Shown here: positions 43,258-51,778 of the stretch, piece after piece | How the letters are laid out: each line of letters begins with the position of its first letter | How positions within the stretch are numbered: position 1 is the stretch's first letter | DNA from: Phycisphaera sp. | GTDB taxonomy: Bacteria > Planctomycetota > Phycisphaerae > Phycisphaerales > UBA1924 | Reading direction: 5' to 3' | Length of the DNA stretch: 64,000 nt | Assembly (NCBI GenBank): GCA_025916675.1 | Contig: CP098402.1 | Span: 429,205-493,204, forward strand | Made by a program: the position numbers and the translations under genes | Notes under the pieces: generated by a model | Database searches by the model: none | What the model saw: only the letters and a program-made list of their open reading frames with translations | Told to the model about the DNA's origin: nothing

Positions 43258-45374
43258 TGGCCGCGGGTGATGGCATCCTGGGGCGGCTTGAATCGCTGGC
43301 CAAGTGGCGGGGCATCATCGTGCCCATCGGCTTCGTCGCGTTGCTGGCGGTGCTGATCGTGCCGTTGCCGAGCTTTTTGCTCGACCTGATGATCTCGACC
43401 AACGTCTCGCTGTCGGTAGTGATCCTGCTGACGGTGCTGTACATGGATCGGCCGCTGAAGTTCAGCGTGTTTCCTTCGTTGTTGTTGGGCGTGACGATGT
43501 TCCGGCTGGTGCTGAACATCGCCTCGACTCGGCTGATCCTGACCGCCGACGCGGCCTCGCCGGCCGAGGCGATGGACGTGGCGGGCAAGGTCATCGAGGC
43601 ATTCGGCAACTTCGTGGCGGGCGACTCGCTGTTCGTGGGCGTGGTGATCTTCCTGATTCTGGTGGCGGTGCAGTTTCTGGTCATCACCAAGGGCGCCACG
43701 CGCATCAGCGAGGTCGCGGCCCGGTTTACACTCGACGCCATGCCCGGCAAGCAGATGGCCATCGACGCCGACCTGAACGCGGGGATCATCAGCGAGACCG
43801 AGGCGCGGGATCGGCGCGAGGAGATCCGGCGCGAGGCCGACTTCTTTGGCGCCATGGACGGTGCCAGCAAGTTCGTGCGCGGTGACGCGATCGCGGGCAT
43901 CGTGATCACGGGGGTGAACATCGCGGGCGGGTTCGCGGTGGGGGCCATCGAGCGGGGCTGGCCCGCGGCGCAGACGGCCGAGACGTTCAGCCGGCTGACG
44001 ATCGGGGATGGTCTGACAAGCCAGATCCCCTCGTTCATCATCGCGATCGCGGCGGCGCTCATCGTGACGCGCTCGGGCGACAAGGGCGAGCTTGGCCTGG
44101 AATTGACCGGCCAGGTCTTCAGCCAGCCCAAGGGCTTGGCGATCACGTCGGGGTTCCTGGCCGTTCTCGCGTTTACGGGGTTGCCGGCGGTGCCGCTGCT
44201 GGCGACGTCGCTCGGGTTGGGCGGCATCGCCTTCGCGATGAAGCGGGCGACGCGGCCGCCTCCGCCCCCGCCGCCCGCGCCGCCGCCGCCCCCGCCGGGG
44301 GTCGAGAGCCTGCTGAAGGTTGATTTGCTGGAACTGGAGGTTGGCCAGGCGCTGGTGCCCCTGGTGGGCACGGGGGATGGCAGCGACCTGCTCGAACGGA
44401 TCTCGGCCGTGCGGCGGCAGCTCGCACTTGATAGTGGGTTTGTCATGCCGCCGGTGCGGATCCGGGACAATCTGCAACTGCCGCCGACGCACTACCGGGT
44501 TCGCATCCGCGGTGCCGACGTGGCGCGGGGCGAGACGCGGCCCGACCAGTTGCTGGCGATGGATCCGGGTATCGCCACTGGCAAGCTGCAGGGCGAGGCA
44601 ACCAGGGAGCCGGCCTTCGGGCTCGATGCGTGGTGGATCACCACCGACATGCGGATGCGGGCCGAGTCGATGAACTACACGGTGGTCGACGCGACCAGCG
44701 TGCTGACCACGCACCTGACCGAGGTGGTGAAGGCCCACGCCAGCGAGTTGCTGACGCGCGAGGAGGTGGGGAATCTGCTGGAGGGTGTCAAGGAGCGGGC
44801 GCCGAAGCTGGTCGAGGAGGCGTTGGCCGGCTCGCTGAAGCTTGCCGACCTGCAGCACGTGCTTCAGAATCTGCTGCGCGAGCGCGTGCCGATCCGCGAC
44901 ATGGAGACCGTGCTCGAGGTGCTGGCCGACTGGGGCGGGAAGACCAAAGACGTGGACGTGCTGACCGAGTACGTCCGCAACGGGCTGAGGCGGGCCATCT
45001 GCCACCAGTACGCCGTGGACGAGGGCGAGGGGCAACTCGTGCTGTCGTGCGCCACCGTCGACCCGGCCATGGAAGACCTCATCAGCAGCTATATCGATCG
45101 TGGGAGCGAGAGCACGACGCTGACGATGCCGGCTGGGGTGACCAACGCCGTGGCCGGGGAAATCAACCGTGCCCTCGAGCCGGTGGTGAATTCGGGGCAC
45201 GCGCCGGTGGTGCTGGCCTCGCCGACGGTGCGGGCGGTGCTGTTCCAGATCATGGAGCCCAGGCTGCCGGGCATCGCGGTGCTGGGGTACAACGAGGTGG
45301 ACCAGAATGTGGAGCTGAACGCGATGGGGTTGGTGCGGCCGCCGAGCGAGGGGGCCGTGGCGCAGGCGGGGTGA
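43257..45374 (+). CDS. flhA: flagellar export protein FlhA
   Basis: A 705-residue FHIPEP-family protein. The membrane half has about eight helices and the family block TNVSLSVVILLTVLYMDRP with PSLLLGVTMFRLVLNIASTR; the cytoplasmic half forms the nonameric ring that receives chaperone-substrate complexes. The linker between them holds a polyproline run (about residues 331-346), longer than usual. The C-terminal MNYTVVDATSVLTTHLTEV and VPIRDMETVLEVLADWG are typical. Confidence 0.96.
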   Translation: MAAGDGILGRLESLAKWRGIIVPIGFVALLAVLIVPLPSFLLDLMISTNVSLSVVILLTVLYMDRPLKFSVFPSLLLGVTMFRLVLNIASTRLILTADAASPAEAMDVAGKVIEAFGNFVAGDSLFVGVVIFLILVAVQFLVITKGATRISEVAARFTLDAMPGKQMAIDADLNAGIISETEARDRREEIRREADFFGAMDGASKFVRGDAIAGIVITGVNIAGGFAVGAIERGWPAAQTAETFSRLTIGDGLTSQIPSFIIAIAAALIVTRSGDKGELGLELTGQVFSQPKGLAITSGFLAVLAFTGLPAVPLLATSLGLGGIAFAMKRATRPPPPPPPAPPPPPPGVESLLKVDLLELEVGQALVPLVGTGDGSDLLERISAVRRQLALDSGFVMPPVRIRDNLQLPPTHYRVRIRGADVARGETRPDQLLAMDPGIATGKLQGEATREPAFGLDAWWITTDMRMRAESMNYTVVDATSVLTTHLTEVVKAHASELLTREEVGNLLEGVKERAPKLVEEALAGSLKLADLQHVLQNLLRERVPIRDMETVLEVLADWGGKTKDVDVLTEYVRNGLRRAICHQYAVDEGEGQLVLSCATVDPAMEDLISSYIDRGSESTTLTMPAGVTNAVAGEINRALEPVVNSGHAPVVLASPTVRAVLFQIMEPRLPGIAVLGYNEVDQNVELNAMGLVRPPSEGAVAQAG

Positions 45375-45522
45375 GCATGGAGTCGGACGGGTCGGCCAGC
45401 GGCCCGACCATGACCCTGCCAGCGTGAAAAAGTCGTCATTGCGACGCGGGCGGGCCGATAGTTCGGGCGATCCCCAGCCGGGCCGGAGGCCCGACTCGAA
45501 TTCGGAAGGAGCCACGGAGGGC

Positions 45523-46956
45523 ATGGGTATTCGAACGTATCGTGCACGCTCGATGGCAGACGCCATCGACGCCGTCCAACGTGAGTTGGGCCGCGATGCG
45601 ATCATCCTGCACACACGCAATTACAAGGTTGGCGGGCTGTTTGGCATTGGTGGCCGGCCTGTCGTCGAGGTGACCGCGTCGCCCGCTTCGGTGGTGCGCG
45701 AGCGCCAGCGTGGGCAGGGCCAGCGTGGTCAGGCCCAGCCGCAGCCGGCGGCCCGAACTGGGCAGAAACCCAGGCCCCAGCCGAGGCCAGCCAAACCGGC
45801 GGCTGACGTTCCTGCCGATCCGACGTCTCCTCAGCATCGGCAGGAGTTGCTCGAGCGATACACGGCTTTGGCGTCGGCCCAAGTGCCTCCGCAGCCTGTG
45901 CCGGAACCGGCAGCCAAGCCCGAGCCGGTCCCGTTCGAGAACCCCAAGAGTGAACAGCCCCAGGCCGAACGGATGCGTGTGCGGAGTTCAGCGGCGCAGG
46001 CCCATTCGGATGGTGTTGAAGGGGAACTCCGCAGCCTGCGGCAGTTGATGGGCCGCATGATGCACACCCAGCAGGCCGGGCCGGTGTCGGCGTCGGCGCT
46101 GGGCGAGCCGCTGGCCGAGGCGTACGTGAAGATGATCGAGGCCGAGGTCGGCCGCGAATTGGCCGACGAGGTTGTTTCACAAGTCAGGCATTCGCTGGGA
46201 CGCGAGGAACTCGGCGATGCGTCCTTGGTCCGTTCCGCTTCGCTGACAGCGTTGGCAGAGGCGATCCCGATCGCCAAACCCGGACGTGGGCGGACGGGCG
46301 ATGGGCCGTTGACGATTGCGCTCGTGGGCCCCACCGGGGTGGGCAAGACCACCACGATCGCTAAGCTGGCGGCGGCATACAAGCTCCGGCGTGGGCAGCG
46401 TGTGGGATTGATCACCACCGATACGTTCCGCATCGCCGCCGTCGAGCAGCTCCGGACGTACGCGAGCATCATCAGCGTGCCGCTGCGGGTGGTGATGAGC
46501 CCGGCGGAGATGGCCTCGGCCTGCCGGGCGATGGCCGACTGCGACGTGGTGCTGATCGATACCGCCGGGCGTTCGCCGCGAGATGGGCAACGGGTCGAGG
46601 AGCTCTCGGCCTACCTGGAGGCCGCCCAGCCTCACGAGACGCACTTGGTGTTGTCGGCCACGGCGGGCCCCTCGGCGTTGCGGAGCGCGGCCAAGGGGTT
46701 CTCGATGGCCGGGCCCGATCGGATGATCTTCACCAAGCTCGACGAGGCCGAGAGCGTGGGCACGGTGATCTCGATGGTGCATGCGCTGGGGTTGCCGTTG
46801 AGTTTCGTGACCACCGGGCAGGAGGTGCCCGACCACATCGAGCCTGGCCGGGCAGACCGGCTGGCGCGGCTGGTGCTGGGTAGCACTTCAACCGCGAAGA
46901 AGCCCGAGCCGGCACCGCTGCGCCGCGAGACCCCGCTGGCTGAGGCGGCGCTGTGA
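45523..46956 (+). CDS. flhF: flagellar SRP-like GTPase FlhF
   Basis: A 477-residue SRP-type GTPase that sets flagellar position and number together with FlhG. N-terminal B domain (MGIRTYRARSMADAIDAVQR), a low-complexity linker (P/Q/R-rich, to about 170), then N-G domains with G1 GPTGVGKTTT (near 269), TTDTFRIAAVEQLRTYA and the G3 region IDTAGRSPRD. The start at 45523 has GGAGG 4 nt upstream and restores the normal N-terminus; the frame is open for 33 more codons. Confidence 0.93.
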   Translation: MGIRTYRARSMADAIDAVQRELGRDAIILHTRNYKVGGLFGIGGRPVVEVTASPASVVRERQRGQGQRGQAQPQPAARTGQKPRPQPRPAKPAADVPADPTSPQHRQELLERYTALASAQVPPQPVPEPAAKPEPVPFENPKSEQPQAERMRVRSSAAQAHSDGVEGELRSLRQLMGRMMHTQQAGPVSASALGEPLAEAYVKMIEAEVGRELADEVVSQVRHSLGREELGDASLVRSASLTALAEAIPIAKPGRGRTGDGPLTIALVGPTGVGKTTTIAKLAAAYKLRRGQRVGLITTDTFRIAAVEQLRTYASIISVPLRVVMSPAEMASACRAMADCDVVLIDTAGRSPRDGQRVEELSAYLEAAQPHETHLVLSATAGPSALRSAAKGFSMAGPDRMIFTKLDEAESVGTVISMVHALGLPLSFVTTGQEVPDHIEPGRADRLARLVLGSTSTAKKPEPAPLRRETPLAEAAL

Positions 46957-47864
46957 TGGCAACCGCGGCGACCGATCAGGCCACCGCGCTGCGTCGCATG
47001 GCCCAGCGCCGCGCTGGCGGCGAGGCCCCGGTGCGCCGCGCTCCGGTCATCGCCATCGCCTCGGGCAAGGGTGGCGTGGGCAAGACCACGATCGCGGTCT
47101 CGATGGCCATCGGCCTGGCCAAGCGGGGGTTGAAGGTTGCTCTCGTCGACGCCGACCTGGGACTGGCCAATGCTGATCTGATCTGCGGGCTGCGCCCGAC
47201 CGCGAGGCTGACCGAGGCCGTGTGGCGTGTGGCACAGGGTGGACGCGTGAGCGCGGACCTGTTGCGGCGCATCTCGATGCCCGGGCCAGCCGGGGTCGTC
47301 ATCGTGCCGGGCATGGTCGGCCCATTGGCGAACGCGTCGAGCATGGACGCCCGGGCGGCGGTGTCGCAAACGGTGGATCTGCTCTCGCGGGCGATGGATG
47401 TCGTGGTCGTCGACCACGGCGCGGGACTCGGTGCTTCGGTGCGCGAGGGGCTGGCGGGCGCGACGCTGCCGATTGCCGTCGCTACGCCCGATCCGGCATC
47501 GCTGGCCGACGCCTATGCGCTCATTAAGTCTCTGCGTACTTCTGCGAACGAACGTATTCCTTACTTGCTCGTCAACCGAGCAAAGTCTGCCGAGGAAGCG
47601 CAGGCCGCGCACGCGCGAGTTGCGGAAGTGGCCGCGAAATTCCTCGGGTGCGGCTTGCCCATGCTGGGCCACATTCCCGAAGATCCGATGGTGTCGCGTT
47701 GCACCCGGATCCGGCGGCCGGTGGCGCTCGCGGCCCCGAAGTCGCAGGCGTCACGCCATCTAACTCGTGTGGTCGAACGGCTTTGCGAACAGATCGAACC
47801 TGCTAAGTTGGGTTTTGATCGGAATCGCCGCGGGTTCCTGGCACGCCTCGTGCGGGGCCGATAG
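46956..47864 (+). CDS. flhG: MinD/ParA-type ATPase FlhG
   Basis: A 302-residue FlhG (YlxH/FleN). A short basic N-terminus (about 1-25, with ALRRMAQRR), which in homologues stimulates FlhF, precedes the deviant Walker A IASGKGGVGKTTIAVS, then VALVDADLGLANADLICGL and VVVDHGAGLG. Controls flagellar number by acting on FlhF. ATG 46956 overlaps the flhF stop by one base. A small membrane protein follows 103 nt later. Confidence 0.93.
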   Translation: MATAATDQATALRRMAQRRAGGEAPVRRAPVIAIASGKGGVGKTTIAVSMAIGLAKRGLKVALVDADLGLANADLICGLRPTARLTEAVWRVAQGGRVSADLLRRISMPGPAGVVIVPGMVGPLANASSMDARAAVSQTVDLLSRAMDVVVVDHGAGLGASVREGLAGATLPIAVATPDPASLADAYALIKSLRTSANERIPYLLVNRAKSAEEAQAAHARVAEVAAKFLGCGLPMLGHIPEDPMVSRCTRIRRPVALAAPKSQASRHLTRVVERLCEQIEPAKLGFDRNRRGFLARLVRGR

Positions 47865-47886
47865 CCGCGTCCGCACGGTGCGGTGT

Positions 47887-47903
47887 TGCGCAGTTGCTGC
47901 GCA
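47887..47903. repeat. short hairpin after flhG (GCGCAGTTGCTGCGC)
   Basis: TGCGCAG/CTGCGCA (47887-47893 and 47897-47903) around TTG. The 15-nt core differs by one base from the hairpin after fliE (26073-26087). No T-run follows. Small palindromes of the form CCGCAC/GTGCGG lie just before it. Confidence 0.4.
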
Positions 47904-47967
47904 GAAGTCCACAAAAGCGCGCAATTCGGCTTGAGTCGACCTGACTCGTGGCCGATGGAGGTGGCAC

Positions 47968-48261
47968 GTGCCGCCGTCAACATCGATCCATCCGTTTCCA
48001 TCGCGCGTGTGCGGCCCACTTTGTGGGTTGTGCGGGTTCGCGGTGGCGATGGCTTCGGGGCTCTTGTCTTCGGGCGAGGCCGCGTCGGTGTTGACCCGTG
48101 CGATGGTTTCCTGCCTTGGTTGTTATGGGCTGGGCCTCGCCGTTGGGTACGTCTTTGAGCTTGTAGCTTTTCGTGTGGTCGATCGCGAGCGTGGGCTGGG
48201 GGGCGTTGCGGAGCGCGGCCCGGAACCAGCCAATAAGAAAACATCTGTCCAAGATTCTTGA
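47968..48261 (+). CDS. small membrane protein between flhG and fliA
   Basis: A 97-residue protein, not recognised. A proline/cysteine-rich N-terminus is followed by two hydrophobic segments (LCGFAVAMASGLLSS, about 20-34; MVSCLGCYGLGLAVGYVFELVAF, about 46-68) and a charged tail ending at the TGA at 48261. The GTG start has GGAGG 6 nt upstream, which supports it as coding. It lies inside the flagellar block and could be a motility accessory, but only position supports that. Confidence 0.55.
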   Translation: MPPSTSIHPFPSRVCGPLCGLCGFAVAMASGLLSSGEAASVLTRAMVSCLGCYGLGLAVGYVFELVAFRVVDRERGLGGVAERGPEPANKKTSVQDS

Positions 48262-48295
48262 AACGCTGGCGTTCGACCGTGGTATTCTGTATACT
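48258..48295 (+). promoter_or_regulatory. candidate promoter for fliA (TGGTATTCTG)
   Basis: An extended -10 (TG-G-TATTCT, hexamer 48283-48288) lies 19 nt after a -35-like TTGAAA (48258-48263); a second hexamer TATACT follows at 48290-48295. The site sits about 100 nt before the fliA start. The spacing is slightly long, but the same TGGTATnCTG phrase occurs at 16293 and, on the minus strand, near 52889. Confidence 0.45.
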
Positions 48296-48392
48296 CAAGG
48301 GCGTGTGACCACGGATGGCACGCGTCACCACAGCCCGAAGACCGGATTCCCGGGGTTTTGGGTTCGATGGAACAGGGGTCAGGGAGCCGACC

Positions 48393-49244
48393 ATGCCGAC
48401 CGCTCTCAAATCATCATCGCGTCCATCTCGTTTTCGTGTGACCGAGGCCACGGCTCCCGAGCCCAGTGCTTCGGTGTACGACGACATGGATATCCGCGAG
48501 GTCTGGAAGCTCTTTGCTGCCAAACCGAACGACGAAATCCGCAACTATCTCTGGGAGAGATTTCTGCCGATCGTGCGGTACAACGCCGAGCGCATCCATG
48601 CGCGACTGCCCGACGAGGTCGATGTCGAGGACCTGGTGCAGGCGGGCATGTTCGGGCTCATGGGGGCCATCTCGGCCTTCAAGCTCGAGAAGAACGTGAA
48701 GTTCGAGACGTACTGCGCCAGGCGCGTGCAGGGCGCCATCCTCGACGAGCTCCGCGCCATGGACTGGGTCCCGCGACTGGTTCGAAGCCGTTCGTCGAAG
48801 GTCGACGGCGTGCGCCGTTCGATCGAGATGGAGACCGGCGAGCCGGCTTCGGACAACGACGTGGCCAAGCGCCTCGGCGTTGGCAAGGAAGAATTCGACA
48901 AGATCCGGCGTGACAGCCGGGCGGTCTCGACCATGTCGATGACCCGCAAGGCCAGCGACTCGAGCGGCGGCGAGACCCGCGACCTGGAGGTCATCCGCGA
49001 CGGCTGCGACAACCCCGTGCGGAGCATGCAACGCAAGGACTTGCGGGACATGCTTACCAAGGGCCTCAGCCGGGCCGAGCGCCTGATTGTCATCCTCTAC
49101 TACTACGAGAGCATGACGATGAAGGAGATCGGCGCCACGCTGGCGCTGTCCGAGAGCCGGGTCAGCCAGATGCACAGCGCCATTCTGGAGCGGCTCAAGG
49201 CCCAGATGCAGCACCGCACCCGCGAGCTCGAGCCCGTCGAGTAG
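48393..49244 (+). CDS. fliA: RNA polymerase sigma factor FliA/WhiG (sigma-28)
   Basis: A 283-residue sigma-70-type factor of the FliA group. Region 2 reads RFLPIVRYNAERIHARLPDE and VDVEDLVQAGMFGLMGAISAF with FETYCARRVQGAILDELRAMDWVPR; region 3 and region 4 (LSRAERLIVILYYYESMTMK, EIGATLALSESRVSQMHSAI) follow. It directs transcription of late genes such as flagellin, none of which are in the window. The ATG at 48393 follows AGGGAG, so the longer frame from 48315 is rejected. Confidence 0.94.
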   Translation: MPTALKSSSRPSRFRVTEATAPEPSASVYDDMDIREVWKLFAAKPNDEIRNYLWERFLPIVRYNAERIHARLPDEVDVEDLVQAGMFGLMGAISAFKLEKNVKFETYCARRVQGAILDELRAMDWVPRLVRSRSSKVDGVRRSIEMETGEPASDNDVAKRLGVGKEEFDKIRRDSRAVSTMSMTRKASDSSGGETRDLEVIRDGCDNPVRSMQRKDLRDMLTKGLSRAERLIVILYYYESMTMKEIGATLALSESRVSQMHSAILERLKAQMQHRTRELEPVE

Positions 49245-49276
49245 ACCCAGCCCCATTGCTCAAAAATGACCGATGC

Positions 49277-49313
49277 CGGCCGCTTGCCCACCACGCGAGC
49301 GGCCGCTTTCATT
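49277..49313 (+). terminator. intrinsic terminator after fliA
   Basis: CGGCCGCT (49277-49284) pairs with AGCGGCCG (49298-49305) over a 13-nt loop, with CTTTCATT after it. It is 33 nt after the fliA stop. It also settles the folK start: an ATG at 49273 would put the hairpin inside folK, so GTG 49318 is preferred. Confidence 0.65.
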
Positions 49314-49317
49314 CGGT

Positions 49318-49854
49318 GTGGACAACCCCAAAGAAGACGCCTGGTACCTGGAAGCACGCCCACCCTTGCCCGAGAGCCGCAAGGCCTATGTGGCACTGGG
49401 GAGCAACCTGGGCAACCCCGCCGGCAACGTCATCGGTGCGGCCAGCGAGATGGGCGAGATCCCCGGCGTGCGGGTCATTGCTACCAGCCGGCTGTACACG
49501 ACCGCACCGGTGGGCGTGAAGAACCAGCCGGACTTCGTCAACGCCGTGGCGATGCTCGAGGTCGAGTGCGCCGCGCGCGAACTGCTCGACGGATTGTTGG
49601 CGATCGAGAAGCGTTACGGCCGCAATCGTGATGGCGAGCAGCGGTGGGGGCCACGCACGCTCGATCTGGACCTGCTGTTGTTCTGCGAGCAGACCATCGA
49701 TGAGCCGGGGCTGACCGTGCCACATCCGCGGATGGGGGAGCGACGCTTCGTGATCGAGCCGCTGGCCGACCTGGCACCGGCGCTGGTGCCCCCGGGCTGG
49801 GAAAAGAGCGTCGCGCGGACGCTCGAAGCGATGGGTACTGGGGTGAAGGCGTGA
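49318..49854 (+). CDS. folK: 2-amino-4-hydroxy-6-hydroxymethyldihydropteridine diphosphokinase
   Basis: A 178-residue HPPK, which transfers diphosphate from ATP to the pterin in folate synthesis. Motifs: YVALGSNLGNP at the start, SRLYTTAPVG with QPDFVNAVAMLEV, RWGPRTLDLDLLLF (the metal-binding DLDLL) and VPHPRMGERRFVIEPLADL. Complete length. The GTG at 49318 follows the fliA terminator. It overlaps the next gene by 4 nt. Confidence 0.93.
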   Translation: MDNPKEDAWYLEARPPLPESRKAYVALGSNLGNPAGNVIGAASEMGEIPGVRVIATSRLYTTAPVGVKNQPDFVNAVAMLEVECAARELLDGLLAIEKRYGRNRDGEQRWGPRTLDLDLLLFCEQTIDEPGLTVPHPRMGERRFVIEPLADLAPALVPPGWEKSVARTLEAMGTGVKA

Positions 49855-51038
49855 GGCGGATCGCGGCTGGGCTGGGCGTGCTCGTGGTTGCGGCTGTCGC
49901 ATGGGCCCAGGAAGGGTCGGCCATCGCGCCGATAAGCGAGGCCTACCGCCAGCAGCCCACCGCCGAGCGGATGGAGATCGAGGTCTCCCGCGGTAAGGCG
50001 CCCGCGGCGCGCAGCGAGATGATCGTGGCTGTCCGGCCTGGCGAGCAACCGGCCATCGCGTTGGCCCTGGGGCGTGGCGATCCGCTTCGCATCTATGCCG
50101 AGCCCGGGCGGTTGCTCGCCTGGCGGCAGAGCGACCGCTCGCGCGTGTTTACGGCCGTGCTGCCCGAGCCATTCGGCCGTGGGGCGATCGAGAGCGTGCT
50201 GCCACCGTTGCTGGCACCGCAGATCGATCTGGCGCTGGCTGGCGAACCCGATCGTTTGCTCGCGCTGATGCCGCCGCTGTCGTGGTCGAGGGTGGCGTCG
50301 GGCGAGAGCGATCGCTACGCCGGTGTTGCGTTTGGAGCCGCCTTGGAATTGAACGTAGGGGCCGACTTCCGGCTTGTCGCCATGGAGGTGCAGCGCGAGG
50401 GCACGGTGCTGGCGCGGGCGACGATCGAATCCGTGGAGGTCGATTCGGCGTGGTTCGAGCCCATCCCGCTGGACGGCACGATCGTTGAATCGTTGGCGGA
50501 ACTGGGGCGTACGCCCGGGCCGGTGCGTGAGAACGAGATCTTCGGGCACGCGATCGGCGTCGATGCTCGGGGACGCGCGACCACGTTGCATGCCGTAGCT
50601 GTAGCCGGCGACGCGGAGCGCGTCGTTGTGCTCATGGTTGATGCCAGGCAGGCCGAGGACCGGATGCGGCTTGCCGGTGCCCTCGCGGAGGCCGATCTGG
50701 CTGGCATCGCGACGGCGCTCGATGCGAGAGTTGTTGTGCTCGCGGTCGGAGAAGGCACCGTTGCATCGCTCTTCGAACGGGTGACGCGATCTTCGAGGTC
50801 GGACACCTCACGCGTGCGGGCGCTGGCGATCGATGCGACGCCCGCGTGGGCCCCGCCTCTGGGGGAGGGGATCGCGTTCGCGGTGCACGGGCCATCGTGG
50901 CTGCTGGTGGGCTCGCACGCGGTGCCGGCCGCCGAGCAGCAGCCGACGGGCATGGATGATCCGTTCGAGGTATCCGAGGCACCGCGATCGCTAGCCGAGC
51001 GGCTGGCGGAGGTCGTGGGGGCGGCGGCGCGGGAGTAG
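49851..51038 (+). CDS. exported protein of unknown function
   Basis: A 395-residue protein with a signal peptide (RRIAAGLGVLVVAAVAWAQ). The mature part has no named domain; it contains alternating beta-like stretches (LRIYAEPGRLLAWRQSDRS, RLVAMEVQREGTVLARATI) reminiscent of the LolA/DUF2092-type lipid carriers that measure how a lipoprotein carrier is loaded, then a second half with VVVLMVDARQAEDRM. The similarity is only suggestive. It overlaps folK by 4 nt (GTGA), so it is co-transcribed. Few cysteines; no membrane anchor besides the signal. Confidence 0.65.
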   Translation: MRRIAAGLGVLVVAAVAWAQEGSAIAPISEAYRQQPTAERMEIEVSRGKAPAARSEMIVAVRPGEQPAIALALGRGDPLRIYAEPGRLLAWRQSDRSRVFTAVLPEPFGRGAIESVLPPLLAPQIDLALAGEPDRLLALMPPLSWSRVASGESDRYAGVAFGAALELNVGADFRLVAMEVQREGTVLARATIESVEVDSAWFEPIPLDGTIVESLAELGRTPGPVRENEIFGHAIGVDARGRATTLHAVAVAGDAERVVVLMVDARQAEDRMRLAGALAEADLAGIATALDARVVVLAVGEGTVASLFERVTRSSRSDTSRVRALAIDATPAWAPPLGEGIAFAVHGPSWLLVGSHAVPAAEQQPTGMDDPFEVSEAPRSLAERLAEVVGAAARE

Positions 51039-51061
51039 GGCGGGCCAAGTATTGGAATCCG

Positions 51062-51143
51062 AAGACCCCGCGCTCGCGCTTGGGCCTCGGATGGATGGGC
51101 ACCCTCCTCAGATCCGAGCCCCAAGCGCGAGCGCGGGGTTCTT
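51062..51143. repeat. large imperfect inverted repeat (REP/MITE-like)
   Basis: Two arms of about 30 nt face each other over an 18-20 nt centre: the left arm (51062-51092) runs through CCCCGCGCTCGCGCTTGGG, the right arm (51112-51143) through its reverse complement CCCAAGCGCGAGCGCGGGG, with the flanks (CTCGGAT/ATCCGAG, AAGA/TTCTT) continuing the match with small indels. It starts 23 nt after the preceding stop and runs into the dockerin remnant. No transposase or target duplication seen; likely a mobile palindromic element or a relic of one. Confidence 0.6.
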
Positions 51144-51145
51144 GG

Positions 51146-51319
51146 ACCGGCTGCACGGCCGACCTCGACTGCGACGGCAGCCTGACCATCTTCGACCAGC
51201 AGGCCTTCGGCAACGCCTTCGACGCGATGGATCCGGTGGCGGATTGGGACGGGGATGGGTCGTTCACGATCTTTGACTATCAGGAATTTGGCAACACGTA
51301 CGATCTTGGTTGCCCATAA
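51146..51319 (+). pseudogene. orphan dockerin-like C-terminal fragment
   Basis: About 57 residues with two calcium-binding dockerin-type repeats: CTADLDCDGSLTIFDQQAF and PVADWDGDGSFTIFDYQEF, ending DLGCP. Such DGDGxLTIFD pairs occur as the last segment of large secreted planctomycete proteins. Here no upstream secreted protein exists; the open frame back to ATG 51080 is encoded by the inverted repeat. The likely reading is the tail of a lost or truncated gene. A 79-residue peptide starting at 51080 could still be made. Confidence 0.6.
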
Positions 51320-51343
51320 GAAAATGCGGAGCATCGAACAACG

Positions 51344-51376
51344 CGCCCCGGGCGATCGGATTGATCGCCCGGGGCG
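51344..51376. terminator. strong bidirectional terminator
   Basis: CGCCCCGGGCGATC (51344-51357) and GATCGCCCGGGGCG (51363-51376) form a perfect 14-bp stem with loop GGATT; TTGATCTTGTG follows on the + strand. It separates the rightward dockerin fragment from the leftward gene at 51411. Confidence 0.75.
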
Positions 51377-51410
51377 TTGATCTTGTGTTAAGGGTACAGG
51401 CAGAGCCCGT

Positions 51411-51680
51411 TTAGCTGCCCGGTGCGACTCTCGATCCGCCGGGAATTTCTCTCGGTGGGGCGTCAGGCTCTGGCTCGGCGTCTGGTATCACGGCATCAGG
51501 ATTCCGTGCGTTTGAGGTCAGTGGCTTGCCACTGGGAACGATCGCCCAGAGCAGGACACCGAAGCCGATCACGACGATCCCGACATAAATGAGTAAGCGT
51601 CCGATGGGCTTCTCGCCCATGCCGAGTTTCTCTTGGATTGGTTGGAGTTTGTACTTCAACTCCTGCACGAAATCTGACAT
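51411..51680 (-). CDS. small single-helix membrane protein
   Basis: An 89-residue protein of unknown function: a charged N-terminus (MSDFVQELKYKLQPIQEKLGMGEKPI), one helix (IGRLLIYVGIVVIGFGVLLWAIV, about residues 26-48) and a proline/acidic tail (PDAEPEPDAPPREIPG). The start at 51680 is chosen because the frame extends to 51737 only through an unrelated-looking stretch. It lies 98 nt downstream of the pseudopilin-like gene on the same strand and may be co-transcribed. Confidence 0.6.
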   Translation of the reverse strand: MSDFVQELKYKLQPIQEKLGMGEKPIGRLLIYVGIVVIGFGVLLWAIVPSGKPLTSNARNPDAVIPDAEPEPDAPPREIPGGSRVAPGS

Positions 51681-51778
51681 CGATGGCAACTCCTTGGGGC
51701 ATCCAACTGGAACCCGTGGGGATAGAGAAAGAGCCACGCGGAGCGCGGCCCTTCTGTAGCCTCACGAACTCGTGATGT

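Noticed and set aside
43170-45620. 816-codon minus-strand frame opposite flhA
   Set aside because: Antisense to flhA, H/R/Q-rich composition, no recognisable motif.
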